Of a stretch of DNA of 64,000 nucleotides, positions 48,061 to 59,699 are shown in pieces. The stretch is from NCBI GenBank assembly GCA_004352715.1, contig SCFE01000027.1, positions 1,144,174 through 1,208,173 of the forward strand, given 5' to 3'. Position 1 is the first letter of the stretch; each line of letters opens with the position of its first letter. This DNA comes from Hofstenia miamia (Eukaryota > Xenacoelomorpha > Acoela). The position numbers and the translations under genes are program-made. The notes under the pieces are model-generated. The model searched no databases, was not told the DNA's origin, and worked only from the letters and a program-made list of their open reading frames with translations.

Positions 48061-48486
48061 AAACGAAAGATTAACATCGAATGATTACAGTGATTAAATA
48101 TAATCAGAAATATGATTGTAAAATTTAGTTAATTATCCTATTCATTTTGTAAGATGCAACCAAGTTACAATATTGTACATTTTGAGAGAAACACCATAGC
48201 CGATTAAGTACTATTTGACAAATTGTAACAAGCGAAATTACACTTACGTAAGAACAGCCATATTGGCAGAAGATTTATTTGAAATTCAAAATCGGCAGGT
48301 ACTTTAAAATTTTTAAATAAATAGCTTAGAATTTAAGAGAAATTTGATGAACAATAAATTCTTCAGAGTTTATTTTATTTTTCATTCTTCATTTATCTGG
48401 TTTGATATTTAATAAAATGTTCAGCTAAGCCAGTTGTGTCGAGTAGTGGCTGGATTCCATCACAGGATCGATTCGAAGGGTCTTTG
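48061..48486. other. Unassigned sequence up to the gap
   Basis: AT-rich and non-coding, interrupting the gag region. Probably a further insertion (its 3' part contains CGAGTAGTGGCTGGATTCC, not seen elsewhere in the window). Confidence 0.35.
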
Positions 48487-49486
48487 NNNNNNNNNNNNNN
48501 NNNNNNNNNNNNNNNNNNNNNNNNNNNNNNNNNNNNNNNNNNNNNNNNNNNNNNNNNNNNNNNNNNNNNNNNNNNNNNNNNNNNNNNNNNNNNNNNNNNN
48601 NNNNNNNNNNNNNNNNNNNNNNNNNNNNNNNNNNNNNNNNNNNNNNNNNNNNNNNNNNNNNNNNNNNNNNNNNNNNNNNNNNNNNNNNNNNNNNNNNNNN
48701 NNNNNNNNNNNNNNNNNNNNNNNNNNNNNNNNNNNNNNNNNNNNNNNNNNNNNNNNNNNNNNNNNNNNNNNNNNNNNNNNNNNNNNNNNNNNNNNNNNNN
48801 NNNNNNNNNNNNNNNNNNNNNNNNNNNNNNNNNNNNNNNNNNNNNNNNNNNNNNNNNNNNNNNNNNNNNNNNNNNNNNNNNNNNNNNNNNNNNNNNNNNN
48901 NNNNNNNNNNNNNNNNNNNNNNNNNNNNNNNNNNNNNNNNNNNNNNNNNNNNNNNNNNNNNNNNNNNNNNNNNNNNNNNNNNNNNNNNNNNNNNNNNNNN
49001 NNNNNNNNNNNNNNNNNNNNNNNNNNNNNNNNNNNNNNNNNNNNNNNNNNNNNNNNNNNNNNNNNNNNNNNNNNNNNNNNNNNNNNNNNNNNNNNNNNNN
49101 NNNNNNNNNNNNNNNNNNNNNNNNNNNNNNNNNNNNNNNNNNNNNNNNNNNNNNNNNNNNNNNNNNNNNNNNNNNNNNNNNNNNNNNNNNNNNNNNNNNN
49201 NNNNNNNNNNNNNNNNNNNNNNNNNNNNNNNNNNNNNNNNNNNNNNNNNNNNNNNNNNNNNNNNNNNNNNNNNNNNNNNNNNNNNNNNNNNNNNNNNNNN
49301 NNNNNNNNNNNNNNNNNNNNNNNNNNNNNNNNNNNNNNNNNNNNNNNNNNNNNNNNNNNNNNNNNNNNNNNNNNNNNNNNNNNNNNNNNNNNNNNNNNNN
49401 NNNNNNNNNNNNNNNNNNNNNNNNNNNNNNNNNNNNNNNNNNNNNNNNNNNNNNNNNNNNNNNNNNNNNNNNNNNNNNNNNNNNNN
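48487..49486. other. Assembly gap of exactly 1000 N
   Basis: The round size suggests an unknown-length scaffold gap. It removes the start of the long ORF that follows. Confidence 0.99.
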
Positions 49487-49488
49487 AA

Positions 49489-51682
49489 GAATACAACAAG
49501 AACTTTCAGAAACAGATTGATCAAACAGTACAAATGGCAAGAGTACAACAGACAAGAATAGTCGTGATAGTAATGAGAGAAAACCTGGAGGAATTGCTGA
49601 AATACCTAAAAGATATGGTCTTACAAACAGAAAACTTCTTCCCATGGGAGAAGAAAGAGTTCACAATCTCCAAGTTAATTCGCTTCGACTTACAAATTGA
49701 TTATTGGGCGCAGTTACAAGGAAATGAAGGATTAGAAAAAGCCATGACACTATTCATTAAGTGCAGCATGACGCAATGCCAAGAACATTTAAAAGAGATT
49801 CAGAACGTCTGGGCGAACATGAAGTTGCAGAAAAAGATATACGAATCATGGCCTGAAATCAGATTAGAGGCACCAGCATACAAATACCACAAAACAGTGG
49901 AGATGGTATTGGCAGAGATCAATCAAGCATACGAGCTGAACACAAAAAAGGATTTTCATAAACTTATATTGGAGGAGAAGAATGCGCCAGAAATTAGATA
50001 CAGGACATCTGCATGGCTTTTAGTGATATTGCTCACAGAAGATAAAGATCTCAGACTACCCATAACAAGGAGCCAAAGAATAAAGCTCACAAAGGCTAAA
50101 AAGTTCGAAATCGCGTTATCACTAATGAACACGCAGACAAAAAATTGGATATTGAAAGGACATGTCGAAAAAATTGAATTGCCAAACAAAAATGAGAAAC
50201 CACTGCAGACGATGGAAAAACTACTAAGCAGGCTGATAACAAAGCATCACCCAATGGGAAGAATGTTGATAGTAGAACTAGCAAACCTTACAGGGATATG
50301 CCCAAGTGAGATACAGATATTTGAAGAACCTATGCGAAAGTATATGTGGGGTGCAACATCGGAGACACGACTAAAACAGCTGCAAAATCAACCTTGGATA
50401 ACCACGAAGAAGATAATCAAATGCAAACTAATAAACACCGAGGACGTACGACAATTATTAAAACAGAAGAATGTGCAACAAGTAATAGATGAGAATATGA
50501 AATGCTATGCCAGAAACAGCCCACGGTGCACATTTACGAAAATAATCAAAAGAGCCAAAATGCTAAAGAAAGGTGGAATAACAACACTGGTAGAAATTTG
50601 TGAAATGGTGACAAAAACACAACTAGAGATCACTAAGGAGGAACTACTATTAACCTCATCACAGTTGTTACTATCCCTAAAGACACAAATGATGATCGAC
50701 AGAATAAATATTGAAAAATGGGGAGACACGAGCCAAGATAGCACAATTGAATGGATCAAAACTGATGATGAGTGATTCCTGTTAGAAATAAAAGTAACAA
50801 AAGAAAAGAAGGAAATAGCAGAAAGAAACTACCAGAGAATATGAGAACAACAAATGGTGGCAACATTGAAATTAATGTTCACTGAAGCATTCACGCGCAC
50901 AGAACTAGAAGAACTGTTGAAGCCATTCAATCAGATTGTGGTCGACGTCAAATGCATCACATCCAAAATCAACATACAAGAATGTATACGAAGGAAACTG
51001 AGCAAACAGGGACTTACACAATCATTTTGGGAGACAATCCCAGAAGCAAAAATGAATTACCCCGCCACCATTGGATTAGCAACAGCATCTAATACAATGG
51101 GCACTTACAATGAAATTGAAAGACTTGTTGATACAAAGATCTTACTATGTACGCCGCCAAAAACGATTGCAATACCTATGGTACTGCCAAGATGGAGACT
51201 CCCGAAGGAGATAAAACCAGCGAAGGCCTTTCTACACAAATATAAATCATACGTGAATTCACAACAGAAAGCTGTAGAAATGACAGAAAGGGAAGAGTAC
51301 AAGAGAACAAAAAAGATATTGCTAGACAACCATAATAAGGAACGCATTTACATTGAAGGAAACATTACCCCAGATCAATTATACACAAAGGGAAAAGCAA
51401 TACACATTCAACTGCAAGAACTAAGAGATGAAATAGAAAAACGCCAGCCACGGGCAGTCATGTTGTTTTCAGGAGTTAATGACATCATGTGGACCAATAT
51501 ATGGGAACAAAAGTATCGCTACTATGACTTAATGAAAAGAGTGGAGATCCTCACTATGATGCGCATCGGAAAGAATGATCCTGGCGAGATATCAGAGCAA
51601 GAAGTATTGGATAACATCAGCTTCTTCTATAAAGATGTAGCAAATACCCGCAGCTTATGAAAGGTCTTCACTTTCTTTTATC
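49489..51682 (+). CDS. Uncharacterised retroelement-associated protein, copy 1 (5' end in gap, three in-frame TGA)
   Basis: A single frame of ~731 codons runs from the gap to an N at 51683. Its only interruptions are TGA at 50773, 50842 and 51658; there is no frameshift, TAA or TAG. The protein is Lys/Glu-rich and mostly helical, with no signal peptide or transmembrane segment, and is markedly less AT-rich than its flanks. The C-terminal part matches the copy beside the 3' LTR (57120-58024): LPRWRLPKE, KAFLHKYKSY, RIYIEGNITPDQLY, DEIEKRQPRAVMLFSGVNDI, YRYYD, ISFFYKDVANTRSL. In the last block 6 of 11 codons differ between copies, all synonymous, which indicates past selection on protein. No known domain is recognised; LFSGVNDI could be an SGNH-hydrolase GxND block. 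Its place before a 3' LTR suggests a third ORF, not an envelope. Confidence 0.7.
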
Positions 51683-51683
51683 N

Positions 51684-52370
51684 ATTCAAAGGGTCCTTGT
51701 GCCAGTCATGAAACTGCACTTATGTTACAGTTAGGAGTTTTTCGATTCTTGCTTAGTCTGACTATCGATCTATACATGTATGAAATAATAGATGCTTGAA
51801 ACGACTGGATAGTCGAACCCTAGGAATATATATCTATTCTTAATAGTAGGAGACTTGACTATAATCGACCAAATAAATGACCTTACAAGTATCATTATTA
51901 AATGTAAGTATAGGAAACTGCAATCTATTAATTAATTTACAAAGCCAGTAATTTTATGGTAATGGCTACTTTAATATTATTTAAATGCAGTTAGTGTCAA
52001 CGCCTGGTTGCTTTACTTAACCAAAACAACAAACACTTTACAAAATTGAGTTTAAGTCAGTTACAACTTGACATAAGTGCACGCACTGAGCTAAAGTAAG
52101 GTACACATAATTAGTCCTCTTTGAGCTGAGATGGTGCAGTGGATTCATTCAGTCATTCATGAAGGAGAGGAACTGTGATGTGGAGATCAGCTTTGGGCAG
52201 TATCCCATAGATGATTCAAAGAGGAAACGTCACACGGCTTCGTCACCTAAATAGTGATAATCAGTACTCAATTAACTTAGCTAGTTAAGTAGAGAGAAAA
52301 AGTTTGGTGGTTCATTAATGTAGTAACTCCTTGCCCGCAATTTACTGAGTGGTAGTTATTAACAATAACA
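51684..52370 (+). repeat. Diverged LTR end plus leader of a related retroelement
   Basis: 51700-51950 follows the order of the 58015-58698 LTR: TGCACTTATGTTACAGTTAGGAGTTTTTC / TGCATTTATGTTATGCATAGG…, then GACTATAATCGACCAAATAA and ATTATTAAATGTAAGT. 52110-52370 matches the leader at 46600-46860. A single N at 51683 joins it to the preceding ORF, so adjacency may not be real. Confidence 0.5.
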
Positions 52371-52374
52371 CACA

Positions 52375-52870
52375 GTGCAAATAGGCCAGGTGGAGGGTGT
52401 TACAATAGGTGGCAGCAGTTGGAAAGAAGTAATAGACAAGGTGGAATATATTTATTATACACCAGTTCACTTGATTACAGGGGTGACACTATTTAAAGTC
52501 ATGTATAGAAGGGAGGCTGCAGCACCACTATCAATGCAGTACTTCAACTACTCAGAAAAGATGGACAACAACTTTGTAAATCAATTGAAAAATAAGATAG
52601 CCAGTATTCATGAAATAATGTGTCACAACATAAAGTGATTGGCAACAAGACAACAAAGAAACTATAATTAAAAAATTACAGACATGCACATAAAGTAGGT
52701 AATAAAGTGTACACATTCACACCTATTAAAGCTACAGATGTAAGCCAGGTAGGAAAATTATAAGCTATATGGTCAGGGCCATATGTAATTAAAAAATTGT
52801 TACAAAATAATGAGTATGTTTTAAACAAATGAGCCTTTTTCCCATTGAAAAAATTTTGATTTATTGAATT
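52375..52870 (+). pseudogene. Ty3/gypsy integrase C-terminus with GPY/F domain (degenerate)
   Basis: The first frame reads SSWKEVIDKVEYIYYTPVHL, then TGVTLFKVMYRREAAAPLS, matching the end of the integrase core (W…Y N.T.H…TG.TPF.L.YGR…P). After frame changes it reads NKVYTFTPIKAT, VGKLYKLWSGPYVIKKLL and NEYVL, the GPY/F subdomain (GxxVYv…KL…WxGPYxVxxxxxxxxYxL). The catalytic core is missing, directly preceded by LTR/leader sequence, so an internal deletion removed gag and most of pol. Confidence 0.75.
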
Positions 52871-55578
52871 GAAAAAACTATATGAAATCTCCTTTCACTC
52901 TTGTATTGCAGCAAGTATTGCATCAATTATATATCTCTTTAGCTTCACAGCTAAAATAGCATCATTAGTTACTTTCTTAGTTTTATTATGAAAAAAGTCT
53001 CACAAAGTATTAAATGTGTCATCAATTTCACAACTGCTCACTTTATTTATTGAATAAGAATATTGAATTTAAACAACTATCTGTACTTTCCTTTCAGTTT
53101 TGTAGTGCAGAATGTATTGCAATCAATTATATGTCTTTTTAGCTTCACAGCTAAAATAGCAATGTTAGTTGCTTTCTTAGTTGTATTATGAAAAATGTCT
53201 CACAAATTATTGAATGTGTCACTATGAAATACTTCAAAAACTGATTCTATGTGTGCTGGTAAATGCATTTATGGATATTTTATCTAGGGTTTTCAGGAAA
53301 ACTTCTAAAGTAAAATGTATTTGCATTAAACTAATTTTGAAATGGCATGAAATTTATAAAAAAGATATTAAGAAATATATATTTTCACACTTGATTTTGA
53401 AAATTTACTTCAAAATAAAAATAAAGCCCAAAATATAATAGCCTGCACATTCAACTTTTGAGATGAATGCACTTGCATAATATTTGAATATGGAAAATGA
53501 AAAACACTAATATTGTATTTAAAGCAAACAGGCAATAATTTGTAAGCACACAAAGAATTAAACTTTTAACTTAACTAATCTTTGCAAATAATTGCTAAAA
53601 TTGTTAATAATAAAACTATTATAATAAAGTTTAGCAATGAATGTCTTGCTTTTAAAAAATTTCTCAGAAATTAGAAACCATTCTATATTTATAATATAAT
53701 ATCCTTCCTCTTTAAGAAGAACTCTTTTTTCACTGTCAGGTCCATTTGCTCTCAACTCCACCATTTGCTCCATCCATACATTGACAATGGAAATAAATGA
53801 AAATATACCAATCCCACTTAACATGAAATCTAAACAAGAATTTCAAAAAAATCAACTTATGAAGCCCTTACAAAAATTTCCATATGCTGTCACATTAAGT
53901 AGCAATTAAAATCAGCTTAGCAAGTGAAAAAACACATTTATAACTAATTTTAAAACCCTACAATCCAAATATGAATTCATTTTTTCAATTAAAACAATAT
54001 TGAAATAGTGATTTATAAATCTATCTAACAAAATTACAGGTTTTTCACCAAATCTGAAAAAAATTTCATACAAATCATCAATTTCCACTGAAATGACAGC
54101 TCAAAGCAAAAGTTTAATAGCAGAAATCAATTCAGAAGCATCAAATTTAGATAGAATGAGCAANTAGGAAAATTATAAGCTATATGGTCAGGGCCATATG
54201 TAATTAAAAAATTGTTACAAAATAATGAGTATGTTTTAAACAAATGAGCCTTTTTCCCATTGAAAAAATTTTGATTTATTGAATTGAAAAAACTATATGA
54301 AATCTCCTTTCACTCTTGTATTGCAGCAAGTATTGCATCAATTATATATCTCTTTAGCTTCACAGCTAAAATAGCATCATTAGTTACTTTCTTAGTTTTA
54401 TTATGAAAAAAGTCTCACAAAGTATTAAATGTGTCATCAATTTCACAACTGCTCACTTTATTTATTGAATAAGAATATTGAATTTAAACAACTATCTGTA
54501 CTTTCCTTTCAGTTTTGTAGTGCAGAATGTATTGCAATCAATTATATGTCTTTTTAGCTTCACAGCTAAAATAGCAATGTTAGTTGCTTTCTTAGTTGTA
54601 TTATGAAAAATGTCTCACAAATTATTGAATGTGTCACTATGAAATACTTCAAAAACTGATTCTATGTGTGCTGGTAAATGCATTTATGGATATTTTATCT
54701 AGGGTTTTCAGGAAAACTTCTAAAGTAAAATGTATTTGCATTAAACTAATTTTGAAATGGCATGAAATTTATAAAAAAGATATTAAGAAATATATATTTT
54801 CACACTTGATTTTGATAATTTACTTCAAAATAAAAATAAAGCCCAAAATATAATAGCCTGCACATTCAACTTTTGAGATGAATGCACTTGCATAATATTT
54901 GAATATGGAAAATGAAAAACACTAATATTGTATTTAAAGCAAACAGGCAATAATTTGTAAGCACACAAAGAATTAAACTTTTAACTTAACTAATCTTTGC
55001 AAATAATTGCTAAAATTGTTAATAATAAAACTATTATAATAAAGTTTAGCAATGAATGTCTTGCTTTTAAAAAATTTCTCAGAAATTAGAAACCATTCTA
55101 TATTTATAATATAATATCCTTCCTCTTTAAGAAGAACTCTTTTTTCACTGTCAGGTCCATTTGCTCTCAACTCCACCATTTGCTCCATCCATACATTGAC
55201 AATGGAAATAAATGAAAATATACCAATCCCACTTAACATGAAATCTAAACAAGAATTTCAAAAAAATCAACTTATGAAGCCCTTACAAAAATTTCCATAT
55301 GCTGTCACATTAAGTAGCAATTAAAATCAGCTTAGCAAGTGAAAAAACACATTTATAACTAATTTTAAAACCCTACAATCCAAATATGAATTCATTTTTT
55401 CAATTAAAACAATATTGAAATAGTGATTTATAAATCTATCTAACAAAATTACAGGTTTTTCACCAAATCTGAAAAAAATTTCATACAAATCATCAATTTC
55501 CACTGAAATGACAGCTCAAAGCAAAAGTTTAATAGCAGAAATCAATTCAGAAGCATCAAATTTAGATAGAATGAGCAA
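52750..55578. repeat. 1414-bp direct duplication joined by a single N
   Basis: 52750-54163 recurs at 54165-55578 with at least one substitution (GAAAATTT vs GATAATTT near 53400/54815). One N at 54164 marks the join. The copied block starts inside the integrase GPY/F region. The small ORFs in it (e.g. 53558-53824 and 54973-55239, minus) lack motifs. An assembly duplication is more likely than a recent tandem. Confidence 0.85.
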
Positions 55579-57119
55579 TTTTCAACAAAAAAATTGCCTT
55601 TGGGGTGATTCAAAAAATCAAACCTCTTAGAGCTAAGGAACTTTAAGGATAATACCAATTTATTCAACAAAATTTCACAATAAGACCTCTAGATTAACTT
55701 TTAATACTAAAGATTACCATATTTAAATTATTTGAGACCTGTAGACTCTAAATATGATATTGGGTTTTCATTTTAAGCCATAGTTAAAGAGGAGTTTTAA
55801 AAGAAATCTTGTAAATTTGAGTTTTCACATTTAATTTATTGAATGACAGTGAAAGGGCTTCTAATCTAGAAATATAATGCCAGAAACACATTTGCCAATT
55901 TTTAATCAATGTAGAAAAATCAATCTTTACTGAGAAGTAGTAGTCACAGCTCTGAAAAATTTATATTATCAAAAACCCAGAAATCCCAGTGTATTCAATA
56001 ACCACAGCAAAATCTCAAAGAAATTGTCAGAATTGATCCATCAATAAAATGGAGGAAACTGTAAATGAATTTTCAAGGTTTATCCATAGTATCCATTTTC
56101 ATCATCCACAATATACATTTAAAAAATCACTGATTTTTTTTGCAAGTTTATAGAGGTGTCCTAATGTGAAGTGTACTATTTTAAAACAAAATTTTAGAGT
56201 TTAATAATATTAAAAAGTAAATGCAGATTTATAGACAGGTTTTATCAAGAAAAATCACTATAATTTTTTAAAAAAATTACTAACCTATCTTATAATATTC
56301 ATATTTAAAGGAGAAAATTTCCCATTATGCAAGATTGACAGGGACTTTTGGGAACATTGTTTTTGAATGTTATTTTGTATTACTGCAAATATCTCAAAGT
56401 AAAAATTTCCAACTTTTGAATTTTAAATTTTGAGAAAAAGTTTTTTTATTTGAAATTTTTGAAACTTTCCGTATTGGGACTGGTATAAAAAATTATAATC
56501 TCCTTTCAAAACTGCGCATTTTAGTGTAAAAATCTTGTTTATAGCTTCATTTTATTAAAGAAAATATCTTTTTTGAAAAATTATCCCAGCTCTGGCCAGC
56601 CTAGCTCAGCCAAAATTGATCTTGGAGCCAAACATGCTGAGAATGAAATTTTTTTAGTGACATTTGCTACTTTAAAATTAAAATGGAGCTGTGATATGTT
56701 TAAAATTTTTGTTGCTATAGCCTGCTAAAGTTAATATCTAAGGGCCAAACCAGGTTTTCAAAATGAATTTTTTTTAGAAAAATTAATGGTTGTGGGAAAT
56801 TTTTATCCTGAAATTTTAAACAATTCTGATCAAAATTCAGATCACTAGAGTGAAAAAACTAAAAAAAAATTTCAAAAAAAGTTTTTTTTCAAATAAATAT
56901 AAAAAATTTAAAAATTCAGAGTTATTAAAAAATTTATATAAACTTCTGTTGTGAATTTAAAAAAAACTTTTAATTTTCAAATTCAATTGCAAATTTTTTG
57001 AAGGAGCTCTCTCCAAATATCATCAATGACAACAAATTATTTTCCCGCTAGAGGGCGCAATTTTGAGATGTTTAGGGTTGCAAAAAATGACAGAGCAATG
57101 GGCCAAAATGGGTTTTTCA
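55579..57119. other. Non-coding internal region of the LTR element
   Basis: Poly-A/T-rich with stops in all frames. No protein similarity recognised; may be very decayed pol or unrelated insertions. Confidence 0.4.
57045..57058 (+). promoter_or_regulatory. CTCF-like core motif (sequence match only)
   Basis: CCGCTAGAGGGCGC matches the CTCF core CC-A-(C/G)-(C/T)-AG-(A/G)-GGGC-(A/G)-C at 13 of 14 positions. It is a GC-rich island in extremely AT-rich sequence. Confidence 0.3.
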
Positions 57120-58024
57120 AGAAATTTAGAGGAATCTATAGAAAGCAACTAACCTTGCTTAACAAGAATACTAAAATGCAAACCTTCAAAAACAATATTA
57201 ATGCTAATGATAATGCCAAAATGGAGATTGCTGAAGGAAAAAACAATAGCAAAAGCATTCCTGCACAAATACAATTCATACGCCAATACCAAAGAGAATG
57301 CAAAGAGAGATGAATACAGAAAAACAAAAACATTGATGCTAAGAAATGACAATCACAAATGTATATTTATTGAAGGACAAATAATGCCATATGATCTGTA
57401 TTGTGAGGGAGAGCTGATAAGCAAACAAATTAACATACTAAAGGAGGAGATAGAAAAGAGAACACTAAAAACAATCATACTATTCTCAGGAATCAATGAC
57501 ATTGTGTGGCTAGATATATGAACAAACAATATAGATATTATGATGTATCAAATAGAATAAAAATAATCAGAATGATAAGAATGAATAAGAATAGCCCCAA
57601 GGAAGTAACAGAAGCAGATGTGCAGAACAATCTAAGTTTTTTCTACAAAGATGTAGCCAACACCAGAAGTCTACTCAAAATGTTCAAATTTTTCTATCAC
57701 AAAAGTATGATGTGCAAAGAACTGGCCCATACAAGTAGAGTAGATGCCCAAATGACATTAATGATCAGCATAAAAGGCTTACAGCTATACAAAATGTCTT
57801 ACACAATAGTCAATGAGAAACTAAATGAACTACTACAAACAACAATGATCTCAGAGATAATAGAAAACACAGATACAGTAAATGCCAAAAAAGTACCTGT
57901 TCTCAAAATAACAAAACAACCAGAGTTTGAAAATGTCGAATGGGAACAAGCCACAGCTGAGGCATTATTAAAAAGGGCAGATGCACTGGGGGGGCAATGC
58001 AAGCTGAGGGGGCATGTAGCATAA
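57120..58024 (+). pseudogene. Uncharacterised retroelement-associated protein, copy 2 (frameshifted)
   Basis: Homologous to the C-terminal part of 49489-51682. The frame containing ILK, SKTI, MPKWRLLKEK, AKAFLHKYNSY, CIFIEGQIMPYDLY and LKTIILFSGINDIVW runs to 57521. A one-base loss in the codon equivalent to the Trp TGG of copy 1 (near 57516) shifts it to the frame of QYRYYDVSNRIKII, NNLSFFYKDVANTRSLL and a further ~120 codons absent from copy 1. The product ends GGQCKLRGHVA, with its stop at 58022-58024, just inside the 3' LTR. The segment upstream of ~57120 is lost. No membrane anchor, so not an obvious envelope. Confidence 0.7.
58003..58012 (+). other. Polypurine tract before the 3' LTR
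   Basis: GCTGAGGGGG immediately precedes CA|TGTAGC, the position where plus-strand synthesis is primed in LTR elements. It also codes for the C-terminus of copy 2. Confidence 0.6.
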
Positions 58025-58698
58025 GCAGATTAATTAATTAATTAACCAAGAAGAAAAATCAAGATGACAAATTAAGTAATTAATAAGGTATGCTAATAAT
58101 TTTTGATTAACTTGTATGGACAAATACTTGTCACCAAACTGATTGACAAAAATTAGAGGACAAATCATTCCTTATTGATTTTAGTTTATGCTGAAGGACC
58201 ATGCCGACAATCTACATGCCTTCCAAAAAATTAAAATGCAACTGGTACTTGTTTGATGATTAAACTTGTTTGTAAAAATTTAAAAATAGTTCCAAGAAAA
58301 GAAATTGGTTGTTGAAATAAATTCTTCAGAATTGAAATGTAGCTTATTTTTATCATGGTTTGTTTTATTAATAGAATGTCCAGATATGCTTTTTGTGCAG
58401 AGTAGCAGTCAGGATGCCATTGTGGGAACGACAATTTAGGTTTGAGTCCCTGACCACAAAATGCATTTATGTTATGCATAGGTGTAAGGCTTTTCCACGT
58501 TCACCCCTAGCTTGCAATTGATTGCAACTCAATATACATGTAGTAACAAATTTGGTAAGGGCTGAGTAGCCACAGTAGGATTAACTTTACTATTTTATAT
58601 CCAAATTAATGACTATAATTGACCAATAAGAAACCATATTATATTAGTTTGAATTATTGAATGTAAGTTAGAAAGCTGCTTTATTTGATAGTTATTTA
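58015..58698 (+). repeat. 3' LTR of the retrotransposon
   Basis: Starts TGTAGCATAAGC and matches the 5' LTR (44461-44981 plus 46262-46432) throughout. The two LTRs have many substitutions and small indels, so the insertion is not recent. No clear CA end or target duplication could be assigned. Confidence 0.85.
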
Positions 58699-58699
58699 T

Positions 58700-59039
58700 T
58701 ATCCCCATTTACATGAGATGCGGAGCAGCTAAATTTGGCAAATTAGCCAATATGGCACCATTTGTTGTTCAACATTGTTTTTTATAGAATTTATTAATAT
58801 GGGTTTACACGTGGTCTGTTTTAGTAAAATATATTTATTTTGGTGAATTATTATTGGTTATACAAGGTAGAAAGCCAATCACAATTGAAAAGGCAAGCAA
58901 AATGATTGACAAGTTTTTTATCTATTACTAATACTGCTTGATGCGGAGGAGTGAATTCTGCTCCAGAGGAGCAATTAAATCAAGATAATGCGGTTACTAA
59001 AGCAGAGTACGTGTAGATGCCCTTAATGCGGCTAGCTGC
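58700..59039. repeat. Possible MITE
   Basis: CATTTACATGAGATGCGGAG near the left and the complement of GTACGTGTAGATGCCC near 59010 are loosely inverted. GGAGCAG/CTGCTCC words recur inside. Weak evidence. Confidence 0.25.
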
Positions 59040-59215
59040 ATCACTTGCAGGTATGGGGCAAATTTTTCCCACAGTGGATGCCCATGGGGCAAACACATTT
59101 TTTAGTTAAGAAAGATTGAAGCAAGATATTGCGAATTTTAGAGATTGTAAACGTACTTTTTACATCAAAGTTTCCTGCTTAGAAACAATTTGATTTACTT
59201 GTAAACTTAAGGTGT
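59040..59215. repeat. Dispersed repeat shared with 26035-26175
   Basis: Same ordered landmarks as the earlier copy (GCCCATGGGGCAAA, AGATTGTAAA, TTTGATTTACTTG). Confidence 0.6.
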
Positions 59216-59698
59216 GTTCAGATGAGAGTCTTTTAATGCCCATTTTTTGACGAAAGTGCGTTCAGAGGAGCATCTTTTTGATATTTTCAATGTTTCTTTT
59301 CATATTCTAGTTTCCACTTGTTCCACAAGAAAAAGTTAAACTAGGTACTGGAAAATAAATTTCCAGGTTAAATATTTGTAGGTAATTAATCCAGGTACAA
59401 AAAAATAAATAGAGAATAGTATTTATACACCAAACCATTGATTAGGGACTGTATTATTTCATATTTTACATACCTGGCAACTTAGGGAAAAAATATATAT
59501 TTTTCGAATAGAATTTGACTTCAGTTATTTTTGATGTCTTTGTGGAATAATAATACAAGCATTTGAGAAATGTTTTTACAGAGTATCTAATATATGTAAA
59601 ATCTGAATGATGTAATGCTTTCATCCAAAAGAGACTTTATAATTTGTTCTGAAGGAAATTTAAATTGAGCAATTATGTTTTACCATCATAATCTGATA
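59216..59698. other. AT-rich DNA, nothing recognised
   Basis: No gene or repeat landmark identified. Confidence 0.45.
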
Positions 59699-59699
59699 T

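Noticed and set aside
48393-49645. Very long open frames on both strands over 48.4-49.6 kb
   Set aside because: They consist almost entirely of undetermined residues from the 1000-N gap. Only the plus frame continuing past 49487 is real.
50773-51660. Alternative genetic code (TGA = Trp) for the unknown ORF
   Set aside because: TGG encodes Trp elsewhere in the same frame and in the host genes; CGA decay explains three TGAs more simply.
53558-55239. Two identical 88-codon minus-strand ORFs (53558-53824, 54973-55239)
   Set aside because: They are one sequence copied by the 1414-bp assembly duplication and have no recognisable domain.
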